Of a DNA stretch of 64,000 bases, positions 25,123 to 35,101 are shown one piece after another (the first letter of the stretch is position 1; the number at the start of each line of letters is the position of its first letter). Source of the DNA: Cellulomonas sp. Root485 (GTDB lineage Bacteria; Actinomycetota; Actinomycetes; Actinomycetales; Cellulomonadaceae); the NCBI RefSeq assembly GCF_001426705.1, contig NZ_LMFC01000001.1:237789-301788 (forward strand). Reading direction: 5' to 3'. Below the pieces are notes generated by a model. That model worked only from the letters and a program-made list of their open reading frames with translations, did no database searches and was not told the origin of the DNA. Position numbers and translations under genes: made by a program.

Positions 25123-25763
25123 GCGTCCGGCGGTCGGCCGCATGGAGCACGGCCGTCCTGGCAGCGCTGCTGAGCGCGGTCCCCGCCGGTGCCGCGCACG
25201 CCGCCGACCCGCTCGAGCTGTCTCTCGACGGGACCGCGTGGTCGGCCGTCCTCCCCTCGCGACTGTTCGCGTCGCCCGCCGTGATCGTCCCCGGCGACGT
25301 CGTCAGCGCGGACCTGTGGGTGCGCAACAGCTCCGGCGACCCGGCCCGCGTGGACCTCGTGGTCGCCGACGACCTCGGCGTGAGCCCCGGGACGCTCGCG
25401 GGCGACCTCTCGCTGACCATCGACGGGGCCCCCGTACCGGGGGGCACCAGCTGGCACGGTCCGGACCTCGCGCCCGGCGGTCGGGCGCGGATCACCCTGG
25501 TCGTGACCTTCGACGCGTCGTCGCAGTCGATGTCCCAGGCGAGCGTCGCTGCCGTGCTCGACGCGGTCACCCTGGTGCAGACGGGCGTGGCCCCCGCGGC
25601 CGCCCCGACCGCTCGTCCGACGCCGGCGCCGAACGCGACCGGGGGCGGGCTCGCGCACACCGGCGCGGACGTCGCGCGGGCCGCGGGTGCGTCGGTCGGC
25701 GCGGTCCTCCTCGGTCTCCTGCTCGTGGTCGCCCGCCGCCGGTCGCGCCGCGCCGAGCGCTGA
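25119..25763 (+). CDS. secreted cell-wall anchored protein with LAXTG sorting signal
   Basis: 214 residues. A normal Sec signal peptide ends near AHA-ADP (about residue 29), unlike the three alternate signals upstream. The mature beta-rich part has VIVPGDVVSADLWVRNSSGDPA, a PGD motif like that of the first exported protein. A Pro/Ala linker (about 160-175) leads to LAHTGAD, a membrane helix and RRRSRRAER, a complete wall-sorting signal of the LAXTG kind used by class E sortases. No sortase gene is in the window. The GTG start overlaps sipW by four bases. It may anchor the exported proteins to the wall. Confidence 0.75.
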   Translation: MSVRRSAAWSTAVLAALLSAVPAGAAHAADPLELSLDGTAWSAVLPSRLFASPAVIVPGDVVSADLWVRNSSGDPARVDLVVADDLGVSPGTLAGDLSLTIDGAPVPGGTSWHGPDLAPGGRARITLVVTFDASSQSMSQASVAAVLDAVTLVQTGVAPAAAPTARPTPAPNATGGGLAHTGADVARAAGASVGAVLLGLLLVVARRRSRRAER

Positions 25764-25895
25764 CCTGCGGCCCCCGCCGCGTGGACGACTGTCCGGCTGC
25801 GCCGCACGGGTGAACAATGGGCGACGACCGCCCTGCCCGGCGGATCCGTCCTGCGGTCGTCCGGGTGATCACGCCACGTCCCGGACCCGCTGCCG

Positions 25896-25914
25896 CGAGG
25901 TTAGGAAAGCCTTC
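25896..25914 (+). promoter_or_regulatory. DtxR/IdeR-like iron box upstream of menJ-nuo
   Basis: CGAGGTTAGGAAAGCCTTC matches the 19-bp DtxR/IdeR consensus at 12 of 19 positions, including the contiguous AGGTTAGG core. It ends just before the predicted -35. No iron regulator gene is in the window. Confidence 0.4.
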
Positions 25915-25915
25915 G

Positions 25916-25944
25916 CAGACAGCCCATGTGGCGCTCGTTACACT
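25916..25944 (+). promoter_or_regulatory. predicted promoter of the menJ-nuo operon
   Basis: CAGACA (25916-25921), 17 bp, then TACACT (25939-25944); the start would be near 25951. The -35 keeps GACA of the consensus. Confidence 0.55.
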
Positions 25945-25958
25945 CGCCGAGAGCAGTA

Positions 25959-25974
25959 CGTGAACAACGTCACA
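25959..25974 (+). promoter_or_regulatory. Rex-like operator
   Basis: CGTGAACAACGTCACA matches the Streptomyces Rex operator TGTGAACGCGTTCACA at 12 of 16 positions, with GTGAAC and TCACA intact. It lies just after the predicted transcription start, a repressor position. rex is at 1700-2407. Confidence 0.55.
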
Positions 25975-25975
25975 A

Positions 25976-27253
25976 GTGGGGTCAGTGGTGGTGGGAGCTA
26001 CGCACGATGGCGCGGACGTCATCGTCGTCGGCGCAGGCCCAGCGGGGTCTGCCGCCGCGTTCCACTGCGCCTCCGCGGGCCTGGACGTGCTGCTCCTGGA
26101 GAAGTCGGAGTTCCCTCGGGACAAGGTCTGCGGGGACGGCCTGACGCCGCGCGCGGTCGCCGAGCTGGTGCGTATGGGGCTGCCCATCCGTGAGCAGGAC
26201 GGCTGGATCCGTAACGTCGGCCTGCGGGTGATCGGGGGCGGTCACCGCCTGGAGCTGCCGTGGCCGGAGCTGTCGAGCTACCCGTCGTACGGGCTCGCGA
26301 AGTCGCGGATGTCGCTGGACCACACGCTCGCGGACCACGCGCGGACGGCAGGGGCCAAGCTGCAGGAGCGCACGACCGTCACGGGACCGGAGCGCGACGA
26401 GCGGTCGGGCCGGGTGGTGGGCGTGCGCGCCAAGGTCGACGGCGAGACGGTCACCTACCGCGCACCCGTGGTCATCGCGGCCGACGGGGTCTCCGCCCGG
26501 CTCGCCACGGGGATGGGTCTGGAGAAGCGGATGGACCGCCCCATGGGGGTCGCGGTCCGCACCTACTTCCAGACCCCGCGGCACGACGACCCGTGGATGG
26601 AGAGCCACCTCGAGCTCCGCGACGACGACGGCAACCTGATGCCCGGGTACGGCTGGATCTTCTCCCTCGGGGACGGGACCGCGAACGTCGGGCTCGGCTC
26701 GGTCGCCTCGACGGCGGCACCGACGAAGGTCGACTACAAGAAGCTGTTCGCCACCTGGATGCGGCACGTGCCGGACGAGTGGGAGTTCACGCCCGACAAC
26801 CAGGTGGGACCCGTCAAGGGAGCCGCGCTGCCGATGGGGTTCAACCGCGGGCCGCTCTACGGCAACGGGCTGATGCTCGCGGGCGACTCCGCCGGGATGA
26901 TCAGCCCGTTCAACGGCGAGGGCATCGCGTACGGCCTCCAGGCGGGACGCATCGCCGCCGACGCCATCTCGCAGGGGCTCGCGCGCGGCACGGCGGCCGG
27001 GCGTGAGCGGGCGTTCGCGACGTACGAGCGCCGGATGAAGGATGACCTGGGCGGGTACTACACGCTCGGTCGGGTCTTCGTGCGGCTGATCGAGCACCCG
27101 GAGGTCATGCGGGTGTGCACGCGCTACGGTCTGCCGCGGCCGCTGATCATGAAGTTCGTGCTCAAGCTCCTGTCCGACTGTTACGAGCCGAAGGGCGGTG
27201 ACCTGGTAGACCGGGTGATCGCCGGCCTGGCCAGGATCGCCCCCGCAGCATGA
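25976..27253 (+). CDS. menJ: geranylgeranyl reductase family flavoprotein, probable menaquinone reductase MenJ
   Basis: About 425 residues. The FAD dinucleotide site is ADVIVVGAGPAGSAAAFHCA near residues 13-32, followed by KVCGDGLTPRAV with the family CGDGL motif, and a second FAD segment LMLAGDSAGMISPFNGEGIAYGLQAGR near 299-325. In mycobacteria the related Rv0561c (MenJ) saturates an isoprene unit of menaquinone; that role fits the surrounding men and nuo genes. Four in-frame GTG codons (25976, 25985, 25988, 25991) compete as start and no clear Shine-Dalgarno decides. It is 32 bp before nuoA and shares its promoter. Confidence 0.88.
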   Translation: MGSVVVGATHDGADVIVVGAGPAGSAAAFHCASAGLDVLLLEKSEFPRDKVCGDGLTPRAVAELVRMGLPIREQDGWIRNVGLRVIGGGHRLELPWPELSSYPSYGLAKSRMSLDHTLADHARTAGAKLQERTTVTGPERDERSGRVVGVRAKVDGETVTYRAPVVIAADGVSARLATGMGLEKRMDRPMGVAVRTYFQTPRHDDPWMESHLELRDDDGNLMPGYGWIFSLGDGTANVGLGSVASTAAPTKVDYKKLFATWMRHVPDEWEFTPDNQVGPVKGAALPMGFNRGPLYGNGLMLAGDSAGMISPFNGEGIAYGLQAGRIAADAISQGLARGTAAGRERAFATYERRMKDDLGGYYTLGRVFVRLIEHPEVMRVCTRYGLPRPLIMKFVLKLLSDCYEPKGGDLVDRVIAGLARIAPAA

Positions 27254-27285
27254 CCACCGACCACAACGAAGTGGAGTGACGCGCG

Positions 27286-27648
27286 ATGTCCAACCCGTAC
27301 GTCCCGCTGCTCTTCCTCATGGGCATCGCCGCCGTCCTCGCCCTCGGCGGCGTCGGCTCGAGCGTGATCCTGGGACCCAAGCGGTACAACCGCGCGAAGC
27401 TCGAGGCGTACGAGTGCGGCATCGAGCCCACCCCGCACGCCATCGGCGGCGGCCGGTTCCCGATCAAGTACTACCTGGTCGCGATGACGTTCATCGTCTT
27501 CGACATCGAGGTGGTGTTCCTCTACCCGTGGGCGGTGAGCTTCGCGGACCTGGCCCTCTTCGGTCTGGTCGCGATGATCGCGTTCCTGGTCCTGATCACC
27601 GTCCCGTTCGTCTACGAGTGGAAGCGCGGCGGGTTCGAGTGGGACTGA
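27286..27648 (+). CDS. nuoA: NADH-quinone oxidoreductase subunit A
   Basis: 120 residues with three membrane helices and the conserved loop EAYECGIEPTPHA (Cys near 46) and FPIKYYLVAMTFIVFDIEVVFLYPWA. NuoA is a small membrane subunit at the junction of the quinone site and the proton channels of complex I. It opens a 14-gene nuo operon in the standard A-N order. The gap to nuoB is 27 bp. Confidence 0.97.
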   Translation: MSNPYVPLLFLMGIAAVLALGGVGSSVILGPKRYNRAKLEAYECGIEPTPHAIGGGRFPIKYYLVAMTFIVFDIEVVFLYPWAVSFADLALFGLVAMIAFLVLITVPFVYEWKRGGFEWD

Positions 27649-27675
27649 ACATCGACGCAGGCTGGGAGATCTGAG

Positions 27676-28227
27676 ATGGGCATCGAAGAGGCACCCTCCG
27701 GGTTCCTGCTGACGACGGTCGAGGACCTGGTCGGCTACTTCCGCAAGGGCTCGCTCTGGCCTGTCACGTTCGGCCTGGCCTGCTGCGCCATCGAGATGAT
27801 GGCGACGGGCGCGCCCCGGTACGACATCTCGAGGTTCGGCATGGAGGTCTTCCGGGCGTCCCCGCGCCAGGCGGACCTGATGATCGTCGCCGGCCGCGTG
27901 AGCCAGAAGATGGCGCCCGTGGTGCGGCAGGTCTACGACCAGATGTCCGAGCCCAAGTGGGTGCTGTCGATGGGCGTCTGCGCCAGCTCCGGCGGGATGT
28001 TCAACAACTACGCCATCGTGCAGGGCGTGGACCACATCGTCCCGGTCGACATCTACCTGCCCGGCTGTCCGCCGCGCCCCGAGATGCTGATCAACGCGAT
28101 CCTCGCGCTGCACGATCAGATCCAGAACGAGCCGCTGGGCGCCAACCGCAAGGCGGCGGCTGCCGCTGCCGAGGCCGCCGCGATGGCCGCGACGCCGACG
28201 TCGCAGATGACGGGGCTGCTGAAGTGA
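27676..28227 (+). CDS. nuoB: NADH-quinone oxidoreductase subunit B
   Basis: 183 residues. Ligands of the terminal cluster N2 are visible: the adjacent cysteine pair in [10 protein letters not shown] (about 34-38), one in [12 protein letters not shown] near 102 and one in [10 protein letters not shown] near 133. N2 passes electrons to menaquinone. The Ala-rich C-terminal tail is variable. The gene overlaps nuoC by four bases (GTGA). Confidence 0.98.
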   Translation: MGIEEAPSGFLLTTVEDLVGYFRKGSLWPVTFGLACCAIEMMATGAPRYDISRFGMEVFRASPRQADLMIVAGRVSQKMAPVVRQVYDQMSEPKWVLSMGVCASSGGMFNNYAIVQGVDHIVPVDIYLPGCPPRPEMLINAILALHDQIQNEPLGANRKAAAAAAEAAAMAATPTSQMTGLLK

Positions 28228-29012
28228 GCGACGAGAAGGTGGACGCGGCCGACGCCGCGAAGCCGGGCGACGCGACGACCGGCGCGCTGCCGACCAGCCA
28301 GGCCGCGCTGGAGGCGGGGTCGCAGAACATCCCCGCCGAGGGGCGCACCCAGATCGAGGTCGTCGACGTCCGGCGCGGCATGTTCGGTGCCCAGGGGACG
28401 GGCGACACGTCCGGCTACGGCGGGCTGGTCACCGCGATCGCGCTGCCGGGTCCCAGCGAGCGGCCGTACGGCGGCTGGTTCGACGAGGTCGTCGACATCC
28501 TCGTCGAGGTGCTCGACGAGTCCGGCACCACCTACGCGGCGGCCGTCGAGTCCGTCGTCGTCGACCGCGAGGAGCTCACGCTGCACGTCGCGCGCGAGCA
28601 CATCGTCGAGGTGGCGCGGGCGCTGCGGGACGACCAGGACCTGCGGTTCGAGCTCAGCCTCGGAGTCTCGGGCGTGCACTACCCGCACGACACCGACCGC
28701 GAGCTGCACGCCGTCTACCACCTGGTCTCGGTGACCCACTCGCGCCGGCTGCGGCTCGAGGTCGCGGTCCCCGACGCCGACCCGCACCTGCCGTCGACGG
28801 TCTCGGTGTACCCGGCCAACGACTGGCACGAGCGCGAGACGTACGACTTCTTCGGGCTGGTCTTCGACGGTCACCCGGCCCTGGCCCGCATCGAGATGCC
28901 CGACGACTGGCCGGGCCACCCGCAGCGCAAGGACTACCCCCTCGGCGGTATCCCGGTCGAGTACAAGGGCGCCACCATCCCGCCCCCGGACCAGCGGAGG
29001 TCGTACCGATGA
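28224..29012 (+). CDS. nuoC: NADH-quinone oxidoreductase subunit C
   Basis: 262 residues with a 40-50 residue N-terminal extension rich in Ala, Thr and Asp ahead of the 30-kDa subunit domain. The family signature around [40 protein letters not shown] is present near residues 205-245. NuoC stabilises the peripheral arm with NuoD. NuoC and NuoD are separate genes here and overlap by four bases. Confidence 0.96.
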   Translation: MSDEKVDAADAAKPGDATTGALPTSQAALEAGSQNIPAEGRTQIEVVDVRRGMFGAQGTGDTSGYGGLVTAIALPGPSERPYGGWFDEVVDILVEVLDESGTTYAAAVESVVVDREELTLHVAREHIVEVARALRDDQDLRFELSLGVSGVHYPHDTDRELHAVYHLVSVTHSRRLRLEVAVPDADPHLPSTVSVYPANDWHERETYDFFGLVFDGHPALARIEMPDDWPGHPQRKDYPLGGIPVEYKGATIPPPDQRRSYR

Positions 29013-30358
29013 CCACCCAGACACCTCACGCCACGCCACGGGTCGTCGACGCCGACACCGAGGGCGTGCCCTCGTTCGAGGCGTCCGGCGGCGACTGGTC
29101 CGACATCGCCGAGGAGGCCGCGCGCCTCGGCGAGGAGCGGATCGTCGTCAACATGGGCCCCCAGCACCCGTCGACGCACGGCGTGCTCCGCCTCATGCTC
29201 GAGATCGACGGCGAGACGGTGACCGAGGCCCGCGCGGGCATCGGCTACCTGCACACCGGCATCGAGAAGAACATGGAGTTCCGCACCTGGACCCAGGGCG
29301 TGACGTTCTGCACGCGCATGGACTACGTGGCGCCCCTGTTCCAGGAGGCCGCGTACTGCCTGGCGGTCGAGAAGCTGTTGGGCATCACGGACGACGTCCC
29401 CGAGCGGGCCACGGTCATCCGGGTGCTGATGATGGAGCTCAACCGCATCACGTCGCACCTGGTCTGCCTGGCCACGGGCGGCAACGAGCTGGGCGCGACG
29501 ACGATCATGACCGTGGGCTTCACGGCCCGCGAGGAGATCCTCAAGATCTTCGAGCTGATCACCGGTCTGCGCATGAACCACGCGTACATCCGCCCGGGCG
29601 GGGTCGCCCAGGACATCCCGCCGGGCGCCATCGACACGATCCGCGAGTCGCTGGTGCTCGTGAGGCACTACTTCAAGCAGCTCGAAGACCTCATGATGGC
29701 CAACCCGATCCTGCACCTGCGCCTCAAGGACGTCGGCTACCTGGGCCTGTCCGGGTGCATGGCGCTGGGCGTCACGGGACCCGTGCTGCGGTCGGCGGGC
29801 CTGCCCTACGACGTGCGCAAGGCCAACCCGTACTGCGGCTACGAGACGTACGACTTCGACGTTCCCGTCGCCCAGTCGGCGGACTCCTGGGGGCGCCTCG
29901 TGCTGCGTGTCGAGGAGTGCTACCAGTCGATGAAGATCGTCGAGCAGACCCTGGACCGCCTGCAGAAGATGGGCCCCGGGCCGGTCATGGTCGAGGACAA
30001 GAAGGTGGCCTGGCCTGCACAGATGGCCATCGGCTCCGACGGCATGGGCAACTCGCTGGACCACATCCGGGAGATCATGGGCACCTCGATGGAGGCCCTG
30101 ATCCACCACTTCAAGCTGGTCACGGAAGGCTTCCGCGTGCCGGCCGGCCAGGTGTTCCAGACGGTGGAGCACCCGCGTGGCGAGCTCGGCGTGCACCTGG
30201 TGTCCGACGGGGGGACGCGGCCGTACCGCGCGCACTTCCGGGACCCGTCGTTCAACAACCTGCAGGCCACGTCGATCATGTGCGAGGGCGGGCAGGTGGC
30301 CGACGTCGTCGTCGCCGTCGCGTCCCTCGACCCGGTGCTGGGAGGGGTGGACCGCTGA
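29009..30358 (+). CDS. nuoD: NADH-quinone oxidoreductase subunit D
   Basis: 449-residue 49-kDa subunit related to NiFe hydrogenase large subunits but without metal ligands. [13 protein letters not shown] near residues 49-61 carries the histidine near the quinone head group, and [12 protein letters not shown] and the C-terminal [11 protein letters not shown] are typical. It forms the quinone-binding pocket with NuoB. Its stop overlaps the nuoE start by one base (TGATG). Confidence 0.98.
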   Translation: MTTQTPHATPRVVDADTEGVPSFEASGGDWSDIAEEAARLGEERIVVNMGPQHPSTHGVLRLMLEIDGETVTEARAGIGYLHTGIEKNMEFRTWTQGVTFCTRMDYVAPLFQEAAYCLAVEKLLGITDDVPERATVIRVLMMELNRITSHLVCLATGGNELGATTIMTVGFTAREEILKIFELITGLRMNHAYIRPGGVAQDIPPGAIDTIRESLVLVRHYFKQLEDLMMANPILHLRLKDVGYLGLSGCMALGVTGPVLRSAGLPYDVRKANPYCGYETYDFDVPVAQSADSWGRLVLRVEECYQSMKIVEQTLDRLQKMGPGPVMVEDKKVAWPAQMAIGSDGMGNSLDHIREIMGTSMEALIHHFKLVTEGFRVPAGQVFQTVEHPRGELGVHLVSDGGTRPYRAHFRDPSFNNLQATSIMCEGGQVADVVVAVASLDPVLGGVDR

Positions 30359-31194
30359 TGTCCATCGAGACGAGCCGCACGCACAAGACCTCGTACGACG
30401 CCGAGACGCACGCGCGCCTCACGGCCGACTCCGACGTGATCGTCGCGCGCTACCCCCGGGCGCGCTCGGCCCTGCTCCCGATGCTGCACCTCGTGCAGTC
30501 GGAGGACGGCTACGTCAGCCCGCGCGGGATCGCGTTCTGCGCGGCCCACCTGGGCCTGTCCACCGCCGAGGTGTCCGCCGTCGCGACGTTCTACACGCAG
30601 TACAAGCGGCACCCGAACGGCACCTACACGGTCGGCGTCTGCACCAACACGCTCTGCGCGATCATGGGCGGCGACGCCATCTGGGAGGACCTCTCCGACC
30701 ACCTGGGCGTGGGGCACGACGAGACCACCGACGACGGGGTCATCACCCTCGAGCGCGTCGAGTGCAACGCGGCCTGCGACTACGCGCCGGTCGTGATGGT
30801 CAACTGGGAGTTCTTCGACAACCAGACGCCCGACAGCGCTCGCCAGATCGCCGACGACCTGACTGCGGGCAAGGCTGTCGTGCCGACGCGCGGCGCGGAC
30901 AGCGTCTGCTCGTTCAAGGAGATGTCCCGCGTGCTGGCCGGCTTCGGCGACGGACGTGCTGACGAGGGCATCGGCGCCGGCGTCCCGACGCTGCGCGGTG
31001 TGGAGCTGGCCCGGGCCGAGGGCTGGACCGCGCCGGAGTTCCCCGGCGCGACGGCCTCCGCCGGTGCGGGTGCCACGGTGCCGGTGGTCGGGGGCGAGCA
31101 GTCGAGCGCCGAGCGCCCGGCCACCACGCCCGCCGACGTCTCGCCCGCGGCGGAGCAGAAGAAGCAGTCCACCGACGACGCGAAGGAGTCGTGA
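30358..31194 (+). CDS. nuoE: NADH-quinone oxidoreductase subunit E
   Basis: 278 residues, longer than the usual 160-200, because of an Ala/Pro/Thr-rich C-terminal extension from about residue 205. The 2Fe-2S cluster N1a ligands are intact: CTNTLC (C-x4-C, about 97-102) and [10 protein letters not shown] (C-x3-C, about 138-142). N1a accepts an electron from FMN. The extension has no visible domain. The stop overlaps the nuoF start region. Confidence 0.96.
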   Translation: MSIETSRTHKTSYDAETHARLTADSDVIVARYPRARSALLPMLHLVQSEDGYVSPRGIAFCAAHLGLSTAEVSAVATFYTQYKRHPNGTYTVGVCTNTLCAIMGGDAIWEDLSDHLGVGHDETTDDGVITLERVECNAACDYAPVVMVNWEFFDNQTPDSARQIADDLTAGKAVVPTRGADSVCSFKEMSRVLAGFGDGRADEGIGAGVPTLRGVELARAEGWTAPEFPGATASAGAGATVPVVGGEQSSAERPATTPADVSPAAEQKKQSTDDAKES

Positions 31195-32525
31195 TGGCGA
31201 CGACCCTCACCCCCGTCCTCACGGACACGTGGGACGCCGACCGCTCGTGGTCCCTCGCGTCGTACGAGCAGGCCGGCGGCTACCGCGGCCTGCGTCGTGC
31301 GTTGGGCATGCAGGCGGCCGACGTCGTCACCATGGTCAAGGACTCGGGCCTGCGCGGACGCGGGGGAGCGGGCTTCCCGACGGGCATGAAGTGGGGCTTC
31401 CTGCCCGCCCCCGACGGCGGACCGCGCTACCTGGTGGTCAACGCGGACGAGTCCGAGCCGGGGACCTGCAAGGACACCCCGCTGATGATGGCCAGCCCGC
31501 AGCTGCTCATCGAGGGCATGATCATCACGAGCTACGCGATCGGCTGCCACCACGCGTTCCTGTATGTGCGCGGCGAGATCCTGCACGTGTACCGCCGACT
31601 CCTGCACGCCATCGAGGAGGCGCGCGCCGCCGGCTACCTGGGCTCCGACATCCTCGGCTCGGGCTTCGACCTCGAGATCACGCTGCACTCCGGTGCCGGC
31701 GCGTACATCTGCGGCGAGGAGACGGCTCTGCTCGACTCGCTCGAAGGACTGCGCGGCCAGCCGCGGCTCAAGCCGCCGTTCCCCGCGGTCGCCGGGCTGT
31801 ACGCGCGGCCGACCGTGGTGAACAACGTCGAGTCGATCGCGTCGGTGCCGAGCATCGTCCAGGGTGGCTCGGACTGGTTCAAGTCGATGGGCACGGAGCG
31901 CTCGACCGGCTACGGGCTGTTCTCGCTGTCCGGGCACGTGACCCGGCCGGGCCAGTACGAGGCGCCCCTGGGCATCACGCTGCGCGAGCTGCTGGAGATG
32001 GCCGGCGGCATCCGCGAGGGCCACGAGCTGAAGTTCTGGACCCCCGGCGGCTCGTCGACGCCGATCTTCACGGCCGAGCACCTCGACGTGCCCCTCGACT
32101 ACGAGTCGGTCGGCGCGGCAGGCTCGATGCTCGGGACGCGCGCGCTGCAGATCTTCGACGAGACCACCTCGGTGGTGCGCGCGGTGACGCGGTGGACCGA
32201 GTTCTACAAGCACGAGTCCTGCGGCAAGTGCACCCCGTGCCGCGAGGGCACGTACTGGCTGACGCAGGTGCTGCAGCGGATCGAGGCCGGTCAGGGCACG
32301 CTCGCGGACATCGACCTGCTGCTGGACCTGTGCGACAACATCCTGGGCAAGGCGTTCTGTGCGCTGGGCGACGGTGCCACCAGCCCGATCACCTCGGCCG
32401 TGCAGTACTTCCGCCCGGAGTTCGAGGCCGGGACGCACACCCCGGCGGACGTCCTGTTCCCGCCGGAGCACAGCTCGCTGTTCTCCTACACGCCGAAGCA
32501 CGAGCTCGCTGGGGTGCACGCATGA
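31194..32525 (+). CDS. nuoF: NADH-quinone oxidoreductase subunit F (NADH/FMN-binding)
   Basis: 443 residues. The NADH-binding loop [18 protein letters not shown] near residues 46-63 and the FMN-binding segment with ESEPGTCKD and [19 protein letters not shown] are intact. Cluster N3 ligands lie in [13 protein letters not shown] near 340-350 with the fourth Cys near 385. It is the electron entry point of complex I. ATG 31194 is chosen since AAGGAG lies at better distance than for the GTG at 31191. Confidence 0.98.
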   Translation: MATTLTPVLTDTWDADRSWSLASYEQAGGYRGLRRALGMQAADVVTMVKDSGLRGRGGAGFPTGMKWGFLPAPDGGPRYLVVNADESEPGTCKDTPLMMASPQLLIEGMIITSYAIGCHHAFLYVRGEILHVYRRLLHAIEEARAAGYLGSDILGSGFDLEITLHSGAGAYICGEETALLDSLEGLRGQPRLKPPFPAVAGLYARPTVVNNVESIASVPSIVQGGSDWFKSMGTERSTGYGLFSLSGHVTRPGQYEAPLGITLRELLEMAGGIREGHELKFWTPGGSSTPIFTAEHLDVPLDYESVGAAGSMLGTRALQIFDETTSVVRAVTRWTEFYKHESCGKCTPCREGTYWLTQVLQRIEAGQGTLADIDLLLDLCDNILGKAFCALGDGATSPITSAVQYFRPEFEAGTHTPADVLFPPEHSSLFSYTPKHELAGVHA

Positions 32526-35101
32526 CGATCCTGTCCTCGGGGCCGACGACGTCGCTGGTCCCCGCCGCCCCGGTGCCGCCGGAAGAACCTGCCGGTGAGC
32601 TGGTCACCTTCACCGTCGACGGCATCGAGACCGCCGTGCCCAAGGGCACCCTGGTCATCCGCGCCGCCGAGGAGCTGGGCATCCAGATCCCGCGGTTCTG
32701 CGACCACCCCCTGCTCGCGCCGGCCGGTGCCTGCCGCCAGTGCCTGGTCGAGGTCTGGGCCCCCGGTCGCGACGGCAACCTGGCCAAGATGCCCAAGCCC
32801 CAGGCCAGCTGCACGCTCGAGGCCACGCCGGGCATGCAGGTCAAGACGCAGCACACGTCGCCCGAGGCCGACAAGGCCCAGCACGGCGTCATGGAGCTGC
32901 TGCTCATCAACCACCCGCTGGACTGCCCGGTCTGCGACAAGGGCGGCGAGTGCCCCCTGCAGAACCAGGCGATGAGCAACGGCCGCGCGAGCACCCGGTT
33001 CGTCGACGTCAAGCGCACGTTCCCCAAGCCGATCGCGATCTCGACGCAGATCCTGCTGGACCGCGAGCGCTGCATCCTCTGCCAGCGCTGCACGCGGTTC
33101 TCCGAGGAGATCGCGGGCGACGTGTTCATCGACCTGCAGAAGCGCGGCGCGAACCAGCAGATCGGCACGTTCGACACGTCCGTGCTCGGCTTCGCCGGTG
33201 AGGCTCCGCTGGGTGCCGCCGCGGAGGACACCTCCGGTCGTCCGTTCGCGTCGTACTTCTCCGGCAACACCGTGCAGATCTGCCCGGTCGGCGCCCTGAC
33301 GAGCGCGGCGTACCGGTTCCGGTCGCGGCCGTTCGACCTGGTCTCCACGCCCGGCATCGCCGAGCACGACTCGCAGGGGTCCGCCATCCGCATCGACCAC
33401 CGCCGCGGTGTCGTGCTGCGCCGGCTGGCGGGTGAGGACCCGACGGTGAACCAGGAGTGGATCACCGACAAGGACCGGTTCGCGTTCACGTGGCAGTCCG
33501 CACCGGACCGCATCACGACCCCGCTCGTGCGCAACGCGGACGGCGAGCTCGAGCCGGCCAGCTGGGTCGAGGCGCTCGACGTCGCCGCGGCCGGCCTGCA
33601 GGCCGCGCAGCAGCCCGACGACCCCCGTGACACCGCGGTGGGCGTCGCCGTCCTGCCCGGTGGTCGCCTGACGCTCGAGGACGCGTACGCGTACGGCAAG
33701 TTCGCGCGTGTCGCGCTCGGCACCAACGACGTCGACGGCCGCGCCCGTCCGCACTCGGCCGAGGAGGAGACCTTCCTCGGTCACCACGTCGCCGGTCGCA
33801 CGCTCGAGGTCACGTTCGCCGACCTCGACCGCGCCCCCGCCGTGCTGCTCGTCGGCCTCGAGGCCGAGGAGGAGGCGGGCATCGCGTTCCTGCGCCTCCG
33901 GGACGCCGTGGTGTCGCGCAAGCTGCGCGTGCTGTCGGTCGCCGCCCTGGCGAGCCGTGGTCTCGAGCGGTTGTCGGGCACGCTGCTGACTGCGGCGCCC
34001 GGGACCGAGGCCGAGATCCTCGACGGCATCGGCACCGACCCCTCCCTGCGGGAGGCCGCCGAGCTGCTCGGTTCCGCGGGCGCCCTCGTGCTCGTCGGCG
34101 AGCGCCTGGCCGGCGTGCCCGGCGGCTTCTCGGCCGCGGTGCGGCTCGCGCAGCGCACCGGCGCCCGGCTCGCCTGGGTCCCGCGCCGCGTGGGCGAGCG
34201 GTCCGCCGTCGAGGCCGGCCTGCTGCCCTCGCTGCTGCCGGGCGGTCGCCCCGTGGCGGACTCCGCGGCACGCGTCGACCTCGCGGTCACCTGGGGCGTG
34301 GAGCACCTGCCGGCCGAGCCGGGGCGCTCCACGACGGAGATCCTCGCCGCGGCGCGCGCGGGGCTGCTCGGCGGCCTCGTCGTCGGCGGTCTCGAGCTCG
34401 CGGACCTGCCCGACCCGGCCATCGCCCGCGAGGCTCTCGACCGCGTCTCGTTCCTCGTCTCGCTCGAGGTCCGGCACTCGGAGGTGACCGACCGGGCGGA
34501 CGTCGTCCTGCCCGTCGCGCCGCCCACCGAGAAGTCCGGCACCTTCGTCACCTGGGAGGGGCGCCCGCGCCCGTTCCCGCAGGCGCTGTCCTCGCACGCG
34601 ATGGCCGACCATCGCGTGCTCGACCGGCTCGCCGACGCCCTCGGGGTCGAGCTGGGGCTGCAGACGCTGAACGCCGTGCACGCCGAGCTCGACCAGCTGG
34701 GCGGCTGGGACGGTGCCCGCGTCGGTGCCCCCGACGTGACGGCCGCCGAGCCCCCCGTCGTGCCCGCCGGGTCGGCCGTGCTGGCCACCTGGCACCAGCT
34801 GCTCGACGCGGGTCGCCTGCAGTCCGGCGAGCAGTTCCTCGCCGGCACCGCCAAGCGGCCCGTCGCCCGCATCTCCGCCGGCACGGCTGCGGCGGTCGGG
34901 GTGCAGGACGGCGGCAGCCTGAGCGTGTCCACCGACGCGGGCACGCTCACGCTCCCCGCGGTGCTCACCGACATGCCGGACCACGTGGTGTGGCTGCCGA
35001 CGAACGCCGTCGGCGCGGGAGTGCGCGACGCGCTGCACGCCGACGCGGGCGACCTCGTGCGCCTCACCGCCGGTCCGCGACACCTGGAGGCCCGCGCATG
35101 A
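32522..35101 (+). CDS. nuoG: NADH-quinone oxidoreductase subunit G, lacking cluster N7 ligands
   Basis: 859 residues. Ligands for N1b (C..C..C..C in [17 protein letters not shown] and SCTLEA), N5 ([15 protein letters not shown]) and N4 (CILCQRC with CPVGAL) are present. The N7 motif C-x2-C-x3-C-x27-C found in many homologues is lost: the four positions are Ala280, Asp283, Ser287 and Thr315, with unchanged spacing. The C-terminal molybdopterin-like domain is long and Ala/Leu-rich. NuoG carries electrons from NuoF to NuoI. It overlaps nuoF and nuoH by four bases. Confidence 0.96.
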   Translation: MTILSSGPTTSLVPAAPVPPEEPAGELVTFTVDGIETAVPKGTLVIRAAEELGIQIPRFCDHPLLAPAGACRQCLVEVWAPGRDGNLAKMPKPQASCTLEATPGMQVKTQHTSPEADKAQHGVMELLLINHPLDCPVCDKGGECPLQNQAMSNGRASTRFVDVKRTFPKPIAISTQILLDRERCILCQRCTRFSEEIAGDVFIDLQKRGANQQIGTFDTSVLGFAGEAPLGAAAEDTSGRPFASYFSGNTVQICPVGALTSAAYRFRSRPFDLVSTPGIAEHDSQGSAIRIDHRRGVVLRRLAGEDPTVNQEWITDKDRFAFTWQSAPDRITTPLVRNADGELEPASWVEALDVAAAGLQAAQQPDDPRDTAVGVAVLPGGRLTLEDAYAYGKFARVALGTNDVDGRARPHSAEEETFLGHHVAGRTLEVTFADLDRAPAVLLVGLEAEEEAGIAFLRLRDAVVSRKLRVLSVAALASRGLERLSGTLLTAAPGTEAEILDGIGTDPSLREAAELLGSAGALVLVGERLAGVPGGFSAAVRLAQRTGARLAWVPRRVGERSAVEAGLLPSLLPGGRPVADSAARVDLAVTWGVEHLPAEPGRSTTEILAAARAGLLGGLVVGGLELADLPDPAIAREALDRVSFLVSLEVRHSEVTDRADVVLPVAPPTEKSGTFVTWEGRPRPFPQALSSHAMADHRVLDRLADALGVELGLQTLNAVHAELDQLGGWDGARVGAPDVTAAEPPVVPAGSAVLATWHQLLDAGRLQSGEQFLAGTAKRPVARISAGTAAAVGVQDGGSLSVSTDAGTLTLPAVLTDMPDHVVWLPTNAVGAGVRDALHADAGDLVRLTAGPRHLEARA

